NCBI RefSeq assembly: GCF_018327705.1
Contig: NZ_BNEM01000002.1
Coordinates: forward strand, 3,720,001-3,784,000
DNA from: Catellatospora sp. TT07R-123
GTDB taxonomy: Bacteria > Actinomycetota > Actinomycetes > Mycobacteriales > Micromonosporaceae
Reading direction: 5' to 3'
Length of the DNA: 64,000 nt
Shown here: positions 44,553-51,888 of the stretch, piece after piece
Position numbering within the stretch: position 1 is the stretch's first letter
How the letters are laid out: each line of letters opens with the position of its first letter
Program-made: the position numbers and the translations under genes
The notes under the pieces: model-generated
Seen by the model: the letters and a program-made list of their open reading frames with translations, nothing else
What the model was told of the DNA's origin: nothing
The model's database searches: none

Positions 44553-45356
44553 GTGACGGACACCACGATGAGCATCAGCACGCAGGGCGGCGAACAGCAC
44601 CGCCCCAACGTTGTGAAGGTCGGCGGCAAGCCCGGTGCCAAGCCCGGCGAGAAGACCACGGCCGGTGCGAAGACCCCGCCCAGGGGCCCGAAGGGCAAGC
44701 CGATCGCGCCCGTCAAGGTCAACCAGGGTCGCAACTGGGGCCCGATCGCCCTGTTCACCTCGGTCGGCCTGCTCGCCGCGGGCATCATCGGCTACGGCGC
44801 GTGGCAGGCGTTCAAGCCCCCGTTCGACTGGGAGGGCGCCGCCAAGGCGATCCCCGGCATCGTCGACTACCGCGAGACCAACGCCGCCGACCTGACCCGG
44901 CAGCACCAGTACGGCTCGCTGACCTACAAGCAGAGCCCGCCCGTCGGCGGCAACCACAACGAGGTCTGGCAGCAGTGCTCGGGCAACGTCTATGACGCGC
45001 CCATCCCGAGCGAGCACGCCGTGCACAGCCTGGAGCACGGCGCCGTGTGGATCGCCTACCGCAGCGACCTGCCCGCCGACCAGGTCGAGAAGCTCAAGGC
45101 CAAGATCGCGGGCAAGGACTACACGCTCATGAGCCCGATCGACAAGCTGGACAAGCCGATCTCGCTCCAGGCCTGGGGCTTCCAGCTGAAGGTCGACAAC
45201 GCCGACGACAAGCGCATCGACGACTTCATCACCGACCTGCGCGTCAACGCCACCGTCGAGCCCGGCGTCGCCTGCTCCGGCGGCAACACCGCCACCGGTG
45301 TCACTCCGCTGACCCAGGAGCAGGTCCAGGCGATGTCCAGCGGGCAGGGCAGCTGA
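44553..45356 (+). CDS. DUF3105 membrane-anchored protein
   Basis: 267 residues (GTG 44553; ATG 44568 also possible). A basic, Lys/Gly-rich cytosolic N-terminus of 60 residues, one membrane helix (WGPIALFTSVGLLAAGIIGYGAW), then an extracytoplasmic DUF3105 domain: VDYRETNAADLTRQHQYGSLTY, PPVGGNHNEVWQQCSGNVYD, SEHAVHSLEHGAVWIAY. The HNEVW, EHAVHSLEHG histidines and a Cys suggest a metal-binding site; the family is often paired with DUF305, as here three bases downstream. Function unknown, copper handling suspected. Confidence 0.85.
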   Translation: MTDTTMSISTQGGEQHRPNVVKVGGKPGAKPGEKTTAGAKTPPRGPKGKPIAPVKVNQGRNWGPIALFTSVGLLAAGIIGYGAWQAFKPPFDWEGAAKAIPGIVDYRETNAADLTRQHQYGSLTYKQSPPVGGNHNEVWQQCSGNVYDAPIPSEHAVHSLEHGAVWIAYRSDLPADQVEKLKAKIAGKDYTLMSPIDKLDKPISLQAWGFQLKVDNADDKRIDDFITDLRVNATVEPGVACSGGNTATGVTPLTQEQVQAMSSGQGS

Positions 45357-45358
45357 GC

Positions 45359-45985
45359 ATGGTCGAGGAGACGACCAGCCCCGGCCGCTGGCGCAGGATC
45401 GGCCTCGCCGGGCTGGTCGCCCTGCTGCTCGGCCTCGCCATCGGCTTCGTCGGCACCAACCTGGTGCACCGCGCCAGCCTGCCCGCCGACGACTCCGCCG
45501 CCGCCGGGTTCGCCCGCGACATGTCCTCCCACCATGCCCAGGCCGTCGCCATGGGCATGATCGCGGCGGACCGGGCGACCTCGCCCGCGGTGCGCTCGCT
45601 CGGCGCCGACATCGCGCTCACCCAGCAGAGCCAGATCGGCATGATGCGCCAGTGGCTGCGCGACTGGGGCCTCAACGTGAACACCGCCGCCAAGCCCATG
45701 GCCTGGATGCCGGACGCCAACGGCGGGGTCGAGGGCAACCTCATGCCCGGCATGGCCACGCCGGAGGAGATGACCGCCCTGGACAAGGCCACCGGGCGTG
45801 ACGTCGACCGGCTGTTCCTCCAGATGATGATCAAGCATCACCTGGGCGGCGTGCACATGGTCGACGGCGTCCTGGCTGCGACCGACCAGCCGGACGTGGT
45901 CTGGCTCGCCGGTTCGATGAAGGCCGGCCAGCAGGGCGAGATCGCCGCCATGCAGCAACTCCAGCAGGTGCTCGGCTTCAGCTGA
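45359..45985 (+). CDS. DUF305 family secreted/membrane protein
   Basis: 208 residues from ATG 45359, two bases after the DUF3105 stop. A membrane anchor (IGLAGLVALLLGLAIGFVGTNLV) and two DUF305 half-repeats: FARDMSSHHAQAVAMGMIAADRA and FLQMMIKHHLGGVHMVDGV, each with an HH pair and methionines (ferritin-like four-helix fold). Met/His richness (IGMMRQWL, NLMPGMATPEEM) fits copper or other metal binding. Co-encoded with DUF3105. Confidence 0.88.
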   Translation: MVEETTSPGRWRRIGLAGLVALLLGLAIGFVGTNLVHRASLPADDSAAAGFARDMSSHHAQAVAMGMIAADRATSPAVRSLGADIALTQQSQIGMMRQWLRDWGLNVNTAAKPMAWMPDANGGVEGNLMPGMATPEEMTALDKATGRDVDRLFLQMMIKHHLGGVHMVDGVLAATDQPDVVWLAGSMKAGQQGEIAAMQQLQQVLGFS

Positions 45986-46250
45986 GCGGTGGTTCGCGCA
46001 AGCCCCGCCGGGCCTCGGCCCGGCGGGGCTTCTGCGTGGGTGGGGCGGGCACCGCGGGGCGGGGCGGCGGCGTGGGCGCCGCGGGCGGCGGGGGCGGGGG
46101 CGCGATCACTGTTTGCGGTCAGAATCGCGGCTCGTGGCGCACGTCTTGACCGGAAGCGGCGATCAAACGGCGGTGGGCGGGCGCGACACGGGCGGCGGAT
46201 ACCGATTCGGCACCGGGCAGCCGACCCTGCTACTCTTTGTCGGTCGCTGA

Positions 46251-46325
46251 GCCCCCGTAGCTCAGGGGATAGAGCACCGCCCTCCGGAGGCGGGGGCGCA
46301 GGTTCGAATCCTGCCGGGGGCACCA
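46251..46325 (+). tRNA. tRNA-Arg (anticodon CCG)
   Basis: 75 bases including an encoded CCA. Acceptor arms GCCCCCG (46251-46257) and CGGGGGC (46315-46321) pair perfectly; the D arm GCTCAGGGGATAGAGC, the anticodon stem CCGCC/GGCGG around the loop CTCCGGA and the T arm with GGTTCGAATCC are all standard. Anticodon CCG reads CGG, a very common Arg codon in this genome. TACTCT at 46231-46236 is a likely -10. Confidence 0.95.
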
Positions 46326-46342
46326 CATTCCACCCGCACAAA

Positions 46343-46379
46343 GAAGCCACTGAACTGGGTAGACCAGATCAGTGGCTTC
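46343..46379 (+). terminator. hairpin after tRNA-Arg
   Basis: GAAGCCACTGA (46343-46353) and TCAGTGGCTTC (46369-46379) form a perfect 11-bp stem with a 15-base loop, 18 bases after the CCA end. Confidence 0.75.
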
Positions 46380-46529
46380 AGCGTATGTACGGCTGTGTCC
46401 GGCTTCGCCGGACCGCCTACGGCCGCCCGTTCCGAGGTTTCCACCTGTGGCCCAGCGCGTCGTAGGCGCCGAAGTCGCGCAGCGCCCTGCCGGGACACCT
46501 GGGCGAACCCCGGTAAGGACTCGGTCGCG
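46380..46529. other. non-coding gap between tRNA hairpin and repeat-protein gene
   Basis: 150 bases with no convincing coding frame, repeat or hairpin. The 3' end of the tRNA is not repeated downstream, so there is no sign of an integrated element. Confidence 0.5.
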
Positions 46530-46904
46530 TCAGTCCCACTGGGCGCCTCCCCTCGCGGCATCGGAGGAACCCTGGTCCGGCGTCCACTGATCACCGGAAC
46601 CCGCCTGCTGCTGACCACCCGAATCCGGCGTCCACTGGTCGCCAGGATCCGGTTTCGGCTGACCGCCGGAATTCGGCGTCCACTGATCACCGGGATCCGG
46701 CTTCGGCTGACCGCCGGAATTCGGCGTCCACTGATCACCGGGATCCGGCTTCGGCTCCGCGGCGACTAGCGCGACGGGGGCTGACTGCGCGGCCGACGCT
46801 GGCTGCACGTAGGTGGGTACTCCTGCCAGCAGCGCGCCAAGCAGGGTGGACGTCATCGCCGCGATCCTGAGTCGCCGACCGATGGGTGTGGTTGCTCCAG
46901 ACAT
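46530..46904 (-). CDS. small secreted protein with PKPDPGDQWTP repeats
   Basis: 124 residues. The N-terminal signal peptide has two arginines (MSGATTPIGRRLRIAAMTST), a hydrophobic core (LLGALLAGVPTYV) and a cleavage site near PASAAQ. The mature 85 residues are built of 16-residue units PKPDPGDQWTPNSGGQ: three near-identical copies and a degenerate fourth (QQAGSGDQWTPDQG). The 48-bp DNA repeat units are almost identical (46630-46770). No known family is recognised; the acidic Pro/Gly/Trp repeats suggest an extended cell-wall or surface peptide. GGAGG lies six bases before ATG 46904, inside a small hairpin. Confidence 0.75.
   Translation of the reverse strand: MSGATTPIGRRLRIAAMTSTLLGALLAGVPTYVQPASAAQSAPVALVAAEPKPDPGDQWTPNSGGQPKPDPGDQWTPNSGGQPKPDPGDQWTPDSGGQQQAGSGDQWTPDQGSSDAARGGAQWD
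46630..46770. repeat. three tandem 48-bp repeats in the secreted-protein gene
   Basis: Units of 48 bases, each containing GTCCACTGATCACCGGGATC or a close variant, repeat in phase and encode the PKPDPGDQWTPNSGGQ motif. The near-identical units are liable to copy-number change. Confidence 0.8.
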
Positions 46905-46910
46905 CGAACA

Positions 46911-46924
46911 CCTCCGGATGGAGG
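46911..46924 (-). promoter_or_regulatory. hairpin occluding the ribosome binding site
   Basis: On the minus strand CCTCC (46924-46920) can pair with the Shine-Dalgarno GGAGG (46915-46911) across a four-base loop, in front of ATG 46904. Such a hairpin could reduce or regulate translation of the small secreted protein. Confidence 0.4.
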
Positions 46925-47140
46925 ATTTGGCCATGAGCGGAGTTTGAGCGCACCGACGATGGTCGATCTAATGAAAGCGGATCGGCCTGGATTCTCGCCG
47001 ACTCCGGGATCGGACTTGCTGGAGCCGGCACGTGTTCGCCTGCCCCGATTCCATTCGGGACACTGCGGAACCGAGCAATCGAGATCATTATACCGCCGGC
47101 CGCAGGATGTTCCGAAGATCGTGCGGCAGTTCTCCGGTCG

Positions 47141-48493
47141 TCAGCCTGCGAGAACTCTCGCGCGCACGCCCTCGGCTGGCGGGTCGGGCTCGCCGTACTC
47201 TGCCGCCACCGGCGCGAGCTGATGCGGCGGTGGGGAGCCGGCCTCCCGGAAGCGGCGGGAGAGCCGCTTGGCCACGGTCTGACCGGGCCGCTCGACGAAC
47301 CGGTAGGAGAGCCCGGAGACCGCGAGGATGACCGCGACCGTCACCACGAACAGCAGGAGCTGCCGCCACGGGCTCATCCGCCACGTCTGGACCGACGTCA
47401 TCAGCGCGAAGAGGATGACGTTGTGGAAGAGGTAGGCGGAGTAGCTGACCTGGCCCATCCAGGTCAGCGCCCGAGGGAAGCTCCGATCGCGCAGCGCGAA
47501 GAAGACGCCGAAGGTGACGACGACCGCGAGCAGCGTCGTCAGCGAGCCCTCGCGGGCCGCAGCGAGCCGTGACTCGCTCCACGGCTGGTGCGCCAGATGC
47601 AGCCACGTCGCACCGACGATCTGCGCCAGGACCACGGCGAGCACCGTGATCGCGTACGACCGGCGGAGCGTGCCCCGGTGGGCGTGGAAGATGACGCCGC
47701 CGGCGAACATGACCGCCAGGAAGGTCAGCACGTTCCACGAGGCGACGGCCTGGGTCCTCGGCCAGAGCCGCCCGTTCAGCGCGATGAAGCCGAGCAGTGC
47801 GAAGCCACCGAGCGCGGCGAGCACCGCCACCCGCCGACCGCCCCAGACGTAGGCCGCGACGCTTCCGGCCAGCAGCAGGAGCAGCGCGGCCGCCACGAGG
47901 ATCCGGCTGCTCGGCTCGGTGCCGATCAGGGCGTCCGGCAGCACCCCGCCGCCCAGCAGCGCCACAGCCGCGAGCCCGAGCGCCCACCAGTGCATCCGCC
48001 GTTGCAGCCCGACCACGAACAGGGCCGATACCACGAGGTAGAAGACCATCTCGTAGGACAGGGTCCAGTACACGCCCAGGACCGGTGACGCGCCCGTGAA
48101 CTCGCCGAGCATCGCGGCGTGTGACAGCACCGAGACCGCCGGGTGCCCGACCTCCCAGCCCGCGTACGGCCGGAAGCCGGTCAGCAGCACCGCGACCATC
48201 GCCAGGGCGGACACGAGATAGGCGGGATAGAGCCGCAGCACCCGCCCGATCCAGAAGGCGCCCAGGTGGCGGTAGCGCTCCAGCGCCATGGAGATCACGT
48301 AGCCGCTCACCAGGAAGAACAGCAGTACGCCGTACCGCCCGAGGTCGATGTGCTCGATCAGCCACGACGGGCGCAGGGCGGGGAAGCCATAGCTGACGAG
48401 GTGGAAGACGACTACCGATCCGGCGGCGACGGCACGCAGGGCGTCCATCCATTGCATGCGCTCGATCGGGTGGTGGCTGTGCGGGCGGTACAC
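47141..48493 (-). CDS. acyltransferase 3 family membrane protein
   Basis: 450 residues from GTG 48493. About ten to eleven membrane helices. The N-terminal signature RMQWMDALRAVAAGSVVVFHL contains the conserved Arg/His pair (R-A and H in VVFHL), and GRYGVLLFFLVSGYVISMAL and FWIGRVLRLYPAYL are classic for acyltransferase 3/OafA proteins, which O-acylate surface polysaccharides or macrolides. The C-terminal YSAYLFHNVILFALM and FVERPGQ are typical too. TAGCAT seven bases upstream of the GTG supports the start; the longer ATG 48541 is less likely. Confidence 0.9.
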   Translation of the reverse strand: MYRPHSHHPIERMQWMDALRAVAAGSVVVFHLVSYGFPALRPSWLIEHIDLGRYGVLLFFLVSGYVISMALERYRHLGAFWIGRVLRLYPAYLVSALAMVAVLLTGFRPYAGWEVGHPAVSVLSHAAMLGEFTGASPVLGVYWTLSYEMVFYLVVSALFVVGLQRRMHWWALGLAAVALLGGGVLPDALIGTEPSSRILVAAALLLLLAGSVAAYVWGGRRVAVLAALGGFALLGFIALNGRLWPRTQAVASWNVLTFLAVMFAGGVIFHAHRGTLRRSYAITVLAVVLAQIVGATWLHLAHQPWSESRLAAAREGSLTTLLAVVVTFGVFFALRDRSFPRALTWMGQVSYSAYLFHNVILFALMTSVQTWRMSPWRQLLLFVVTVAVILAVSGLSYRFVERPGQTVAKRLSRRFREAGSPPPHQLAPVAAEYGEPDPPAEGVRARVLAG

Positions 48494-48506
48494 CGCGCCG
48501 ATGCTA
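48494..48506 (-). promoter_or_regulatory. leaderless -10 (TAGCAT) of acyltransferase gene
   Basis: TAGCAT on the minus strand (48506-48501), seven bases before GTG 48493, without a ribosome site. Confidence 0.55.
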
Positions 48507-48645
48507 CATATTCCCAGGCCAACTGCGTAATCCAGCACCATCTAGGCGTCTTTGAAAAGCCTTATAGAAGCCATTGAATAAGGATTTCAAGGCCGTTGGG
48601 AACACCGATCAGACATACGCTCCGTCGCGGGGCCGCCTCGCGACG

Positions 48646-48984
48646 TCAGTCGCCCTGGAACCAGATCTCCAGGTCCGGGTGCTCCTGGCACAGCCGGGCC
48701 AGCCGCAGCATGGCTTCCACCACGGAGACGTCCCTCGCCGGCACGGCTTCCCGCAGGATCTCCAGTTCGGCGCGCAGCTGGTCCATCTCCGCAGAGGTCA
48801 GGATGAGATCGCCGACGGGATCGGCCCGATCGAGCATCGGGGTGCGTCCGGAGTCCCATACCGCGGCCAGGATCCGCTCGACGACGTCGCCGGAGGCGGC
48901 GACGAAGTCGACCTCCTTGACCTCGGCGCGCCTGGGGCCGGTGCCCGTACGGGTGCGCCGCGCCAGGATGACGTCGATCCCCAC
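48646..48984 (-). CDS. hypothetical protein, small and acidic
   Basis: 112 residues from GTG 48984, with GGGGAG five bases before it. Starts VVGIDVILARRTRTGTGPRR and has VKEVDFVAASGDVVERILAA, DLILTSAEMDQLRAELEILR and VVEAMLRLARLCQEHPDLEIWFQGD. Mostly helical, soluble, no signal peptide. No family is recognised. It lies divergent to the PH-domain membrane protein gene, with an 85-base gap. Confidence 0.65.
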   Translation of the reverse strand: MGIDVILARRTRTGTGPRRAEVKEVDFVAASGDVVERILAAVWDSGRTPMLDRADPVGDLILTSAEMDQLRAELEILREAVPARDVSVVEAMLRLARLCQEHPDLEIWFQGD

Positions 48985-49069
48985 TACTGCTCCCCGTCCG
49001 AGGTTCCGGGCCGGCCGCCGGGCGGCCACCGCAGGCAGCCCGTTGCCGGCCTGTGCCATCATGCCCGCC

Positions 49070-49834
49070 GTGACCTCCACCGACACCCCCGACGAGGCGA
49101 ACCCCCGGCGCAGCCTGTGGGCGAGGCTCGCCGTCACCGTGTCGCTGGGCGCGGTCCTGGGCGCACTCGCCGGGATCGCCACCGGTGACGGAGCCCTCGA
49201 TCACGCGGCCGCCGGAGCCGTCACGGGGCTGCTCGTCGGCGTGGTGCGGCACCGGGAGGCGAAGCGGGCCCGGCGCTACCGGGCGTCGTTCGACCCGGCC
49301 GACCGGACCCTGCGACCGGGCGCCCTTGCGGCCGCGACCGCGCCGATCGCCGCACGCCGCCACCGGCCGCCGCTGTATCTGCGCTGGCTCGCCGTCGGGG
49401 TTGCCGCCGCGTTCGTCGCGATGGCGGTCGTGGCTTCCACCGCGTCCGACGCGACGCTGCGTACCGCGCTCATACTGTGGACGTTCAGCGCCGTGGCGGT
49501 GGGATTCGTCTGGGGCGTGCTCGTGCCGTACACCGAGGTCGGCGCCGACGGGCTGGTCGTCCGTACGGCGGCGCGGCGGCACACGGTCGCGTGGGGCGAG
49601 CTGACCGAGGTCCGCTGGGAGCGTGAGCCGTGGCGCGACGCGCTGCTGATCTGCACGGCGGACGGCAGGCGGCTGCGGCCTCCGGGCATCGGGGCGGCGC
49701 CCGACGGCCAGGGCGAGCAGCGGTTGCTGCGGCTGCGCTCCGACATCGAGCTGGCCTGGTCGGCCGCCGTCCAGCGATCGGCGCAGCTCCGCAGGCTCTG
49801 GCACGCCGTCCAGCAGGTCATGGCGTCGCGCTGA
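49070..49834 (+). CDS. membrane protein with bacterial PH-like (bPH6) domain
   Basis: 254 residues (GTG 49070; ATG 49061 is three codons upstream). Two pairs of hydrophobic helices (LAVTVSLGAVLGALAGIAT with AAAGAVTGLLVGVV, and WLAVGVAAAFVAMAVVAST with ALILWTFSAVAVGFVWGVL), then a C-terminal domain EVGADGLVVRTAARRHTVAW-GELTEVRW...LLICTADGRRLRPPGI typical of the bPH6/CFP-6-like pleckstrin-homology family. The end is helical. Function unknown. CATCAT lies seven bases before the GTG. Confidence 0.7.
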   Translation: MTSTDTPDEANPRRSLWARLAVTVSLGAVLGALAGIATGDGALDHAAAGAVTGLLVGVVRHREAKRARRYRASFDPADRTLRPGALAAATAPIAARRHRPPLYLRWLAVGVAAAFVAMAVVASTASDATLRTALILWTFSAVAVGFVWGVLVPYTEVGADGLVVRTAARRHTVAWGELTEVRWEREPWRDALLICTADGRRLRPPGIGAAPDGQGEQRLLRLRSDIELAWSAAVQRSAQLRRLWHAVQQVMASR

Positions 49835-49950
49835 CCCGCGCCTGAGCGGTCCGGCCCGCGCCCGAGAGCACTGCGCACCGGGCGACCGGGCAACCTGCGG
49901 CCGGCCGATATTCGGGTGCGGCTGGTCGCCGGCGCTGCCAGAGTGCGGCC

Positions 49951-50499
49951 GTGACTTTCACCGACATGGATTACCTGCGCCAGGTCGAGTTCCTGGCGAA
50001 CCGGCTGGTCGCGACGGCGTACGACGAGGGCTGGGAGGTGCTGGAGCCCTCGGCCGACGCCGGGCCGGTCGCACTCGCGCTGCGGGAGATCGCGATGGTG
50101 CTCCAGCACTTCCACTTCGACGGCGACGGATGCCTCGACGACGAGTCGAGGCTGCGTGACGTCGCGGGCGTGCTGGTGCTGCGGCCGGAGGCGATGCCGC
50201 CGACCGCGGACTACACGTACGAGCAGGTCTGCGCCGGCCTGTACCTGAAACCGCAGCCCGGCGGCTGGGCGATCTGGAACACCTGGACCCGGTCGCGCAA
50301 GCGCTGCGCGCTGGTGCTCAACGATCCGCACACCACCGAGGGCCTCCTGCTCGCCTGGGAGCACGGCCGCGCGATCTGGCCCGCCGAGCCGCTCAAAGGC
50401 CAGGTGGCACGGGTCGTCAGCGGCTGGGTGGGGCCGATGGTCTGGCATCCGCACCACGCCGAACGGATCATCCTGGGGCCGGCCGGCAGCGGCGCGTGA
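49951..50499 (+). CDS. hypothetical protein
   Basis: 182 residues from GTG 49951. Soluble, rich in Trp and His (VLQHFHFDGDGC, WAIWNTWTRSRKRCALVLND, MVWHPHHAERIIL). No signal peptide, no membrane helix and no recognised family. CAGAGT lies six bases before the GTG, a variant of the leaderless -10 arrangement. Convergent with the VOC gene, seven bases apart. Confidence 0.65.
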   Translation: MTFTDMDYLRQVEFLANRLVATAYDEGWEVLEPSADAGPVALALREIAMVLQHFHFDGDGCLDDESRLRDVAGVLVLRPEAMPPTADYTYEQVCAGLYLKPQPGGWAIWNTWTRSRKRCALVLNDPHTTEGLLLAWEHGRAIWPAEPLKGQVARVVSGWVGPMVWHPHHAERIILGPAGSGA

Positions 50500-50506
50500 T
50501 CCGGGC

Positions 50507-50938
50507 TCAGCCGCGGCCCGGCGGGTACTTCGCGGGCTGGTTGATGCGGATCATGTTCCCGGCCGGATCCCGGAAGGCGCAGTCGCGCACGCCGTACGCC
50601 TGGTCCATCGGCTCCTGGACCACCTCGGCGCCGGTCGCGCGGATGCGCTCGAACGCGGCGTCGACGTCCTCGGTCATGAAGATCAGCCCACGCAGCAGGC
50701 CCTTGGCCAGCAGCTCGGACAGCTTCTGCTTGTCCTCGGGCGAGGTGCCCGGGTACGAGTCGACGGTCTCGATCGTGATCTCCAGCTCGGGCTGCCCCGG
50801 CGGCACGACCGTCACCCAGCGCATACCCTCGAACCGCACGTCGTTGCGCACCGCGCAGCCGAGCGCGTCGCGGTAGAAGCCCAGCGCCTTCTCATGGTCG
50901 TCGACCAGGATGAAGCAGTGCGAAACCCGGAAGTCCAT
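50507..50938 (-). CDS. VOC-family (glyoxalase-like) protein
   Basis: 143 residues. SHCFILVDDHEKALGFYRDALG at the N-terminus and the C-terminal FRDPAGNMIRINQP are the VOC hallmarks; the middle WVTVVPPGQPELEITIETVD and GLIFMTEDVDAAFERIRATG complete two beta-alpha-beta3 modules. Likely metal-dependent isomerase/lyase or ligand-binding protein; substrate unknown. ATG 50938 has TAACGT seven bases upstream. Follows the AraC-type regulator gene, which may control it. Confidence 0.85.
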   Translation of the reverse strand: MDFRVSHCFILVDDHEKALGFYRDALGCAVRNDVRFEGMRWVTVVPPGQPELEITIETVDSYPGTSPEDKQKLSELLAKGLLRGLIFMTEDVDAAFERIRATGAEVVQEPMDQAYGVRDCAFRDPAGNMIRINQPAKYPPGRG

Positions 50939-50951
50939 ACGGCTCACGTTA
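50939..50951 (-). promoter_or_regulatory. leaderless -10 (TAACGT) of VOC gene
   Basis: TAACGT on the minus strand (50951-50946) and seven bases to ATG 50938. The promoter lies in the 28-base gap after the regulator gene. Confidence 0.5.
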
Positions 50952-50966
50952 TCGGCCGCGGCGGGT

Positions 50967-51362
50967 TCAGCCGTTGCGGACCGGCCGGGTGTGGACCTTC
51001 GTGAAGCAGGCGGGGATGGCGGCGGCCTGCTCGTGCGTACGGCCCCGGTAGGCGCTCGGGGTCTCGCCGACCAGCTCCGTGAAGCGGGAGCTGAACGAGC
51101 CGAGCGAGGTGCAGCCGACGGCGAAGCAGACCTCGGTGACGCTGAGGTCGCCCCGGCGCAGCAGCGCCTTGGCGCGCTCGATCCGCCGGGTCATGAGATG
51201 GCTGTACGGCGTCTCGCCGAAGGCGGCCCGGAAGCTGCGCTGGAAGTGGCCCGCCGACATGAGCGCCTCCCGCGCCAGCGCGGGCACGTCGAGGGGCTCG
51301 GCGAAGTCGCGGTCCATCCGGTCGCGGGCACGGCGCAGCCGTACGAGGTCGTCCCGGTTCAC
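50967..51362 (-). CDS. AraC-family transcriptional regulator (DNA-binding domain only)
   Basis: 131 residues from GTG 51362. Both helix-turn-helix halves of an AraC domain are visible: LAREALMSAGHFQRSFRAAFG with ETPYSHLMTRRIERAKALL, and VTEVCFAVGCTSLGSFSSRFTELVGETPSAYR. There is no separate ligand domain, so the protein may act as a simple activator. It lies just upstream of the VOC gene; AraC-VOC pairs are common and suggest that it controls that gene. Confidence 0.88.
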   Translation of the reverse strand: MNRDDLVRLRRARDRMDRDFAEPLDVPALAREALMSAGHFQRSFRAAFGETPYSHLMTRRIERAKALLRRGDLSVTEVCFAVGCTSLGSFSSRFTELVGETPSAYRGRTHEQAAAIPACFTKVHTRPVRNG

Positions 51363-51406
51363 CCGTCCAGCTTGCCACGCGGGGCCGACATGCCCCTGGT
51401 CCGCGG

Positions 51407-51763
51407 CTAGCCGTCGCGCCGCTCGGCCTCGTCGGCGTATCGCGGCTGGGTGCTCCAGGCCGTCTGCTCGGCGTAGGCCCGCGCCTGCGCCTCGGCCTTC
51501 TCCTTCGCGCGGGCGACGCCCTGTTCGACGCCGCCGCCCTGCCGCCAGATCTCGTGCTCGCGCATCAGCCAGCCGAAGATCCCGGCGGCACAGGCGAGCA
51601 GGAACAGGGCGAACGAGACGACGATCAGCCACTGCACCGCCGGCTGCCACTCGTCGTCGCCGGGGCTGAGGCTGACCTGCACGATCAGGCCGAGTATGCC
51701 CGTGCACAGGGCTCCTGCGGCGAGCCCGTGGAGCCTGGCGGTCTGTGTGGGGTGCGGCGGGGT
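51407..51763 (-). CDS. small membrane protein, unknown function
   Basis: 118 residues from GTG 51763. Two membrane helices (LHGLAAGALCTGILGLIVQVSL and WLIVVSFALFLLACAAGIFGWLM) followed by a charged cytosolic tail (ARAKEKAEAQARAYAEQT) likely helical. No family recognised. Upstream ATG-type extension to 51823 overlaps the region opposite the transferase promoter and is less likely. Confidence 0.6.
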   Translation of the reverse strand, partial: TPPHPTQTARLHGLAAGALCTGILGLIVQVSLSPGDDEWQPAVQWLIVVSFALFLLACAAGIFGWLMREHEIWRQGGGVEQGVARAKEKAEAQARAYAEQTAWSTQPRYADEAERRDG

Positions 51764-51888
51764 CACGGAGCAGAGGGTGGCACACGGCGCCAAGGCCGGT
51801 GCGTCGGGCCGTACCCCCGGCACCGGCCCTTCTCCCTGGCGCCGACGAGCTGATACCTTCTGTTCACTCTGGTGCGATAGGGGTCGGC

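Noticed and set aside
46251-46325. tRNA-Arg as attachment site of an integrative element
   Set aside because: No repeat of the tRNA 3' end, no integrase and no phage or plasmid genes nearby.
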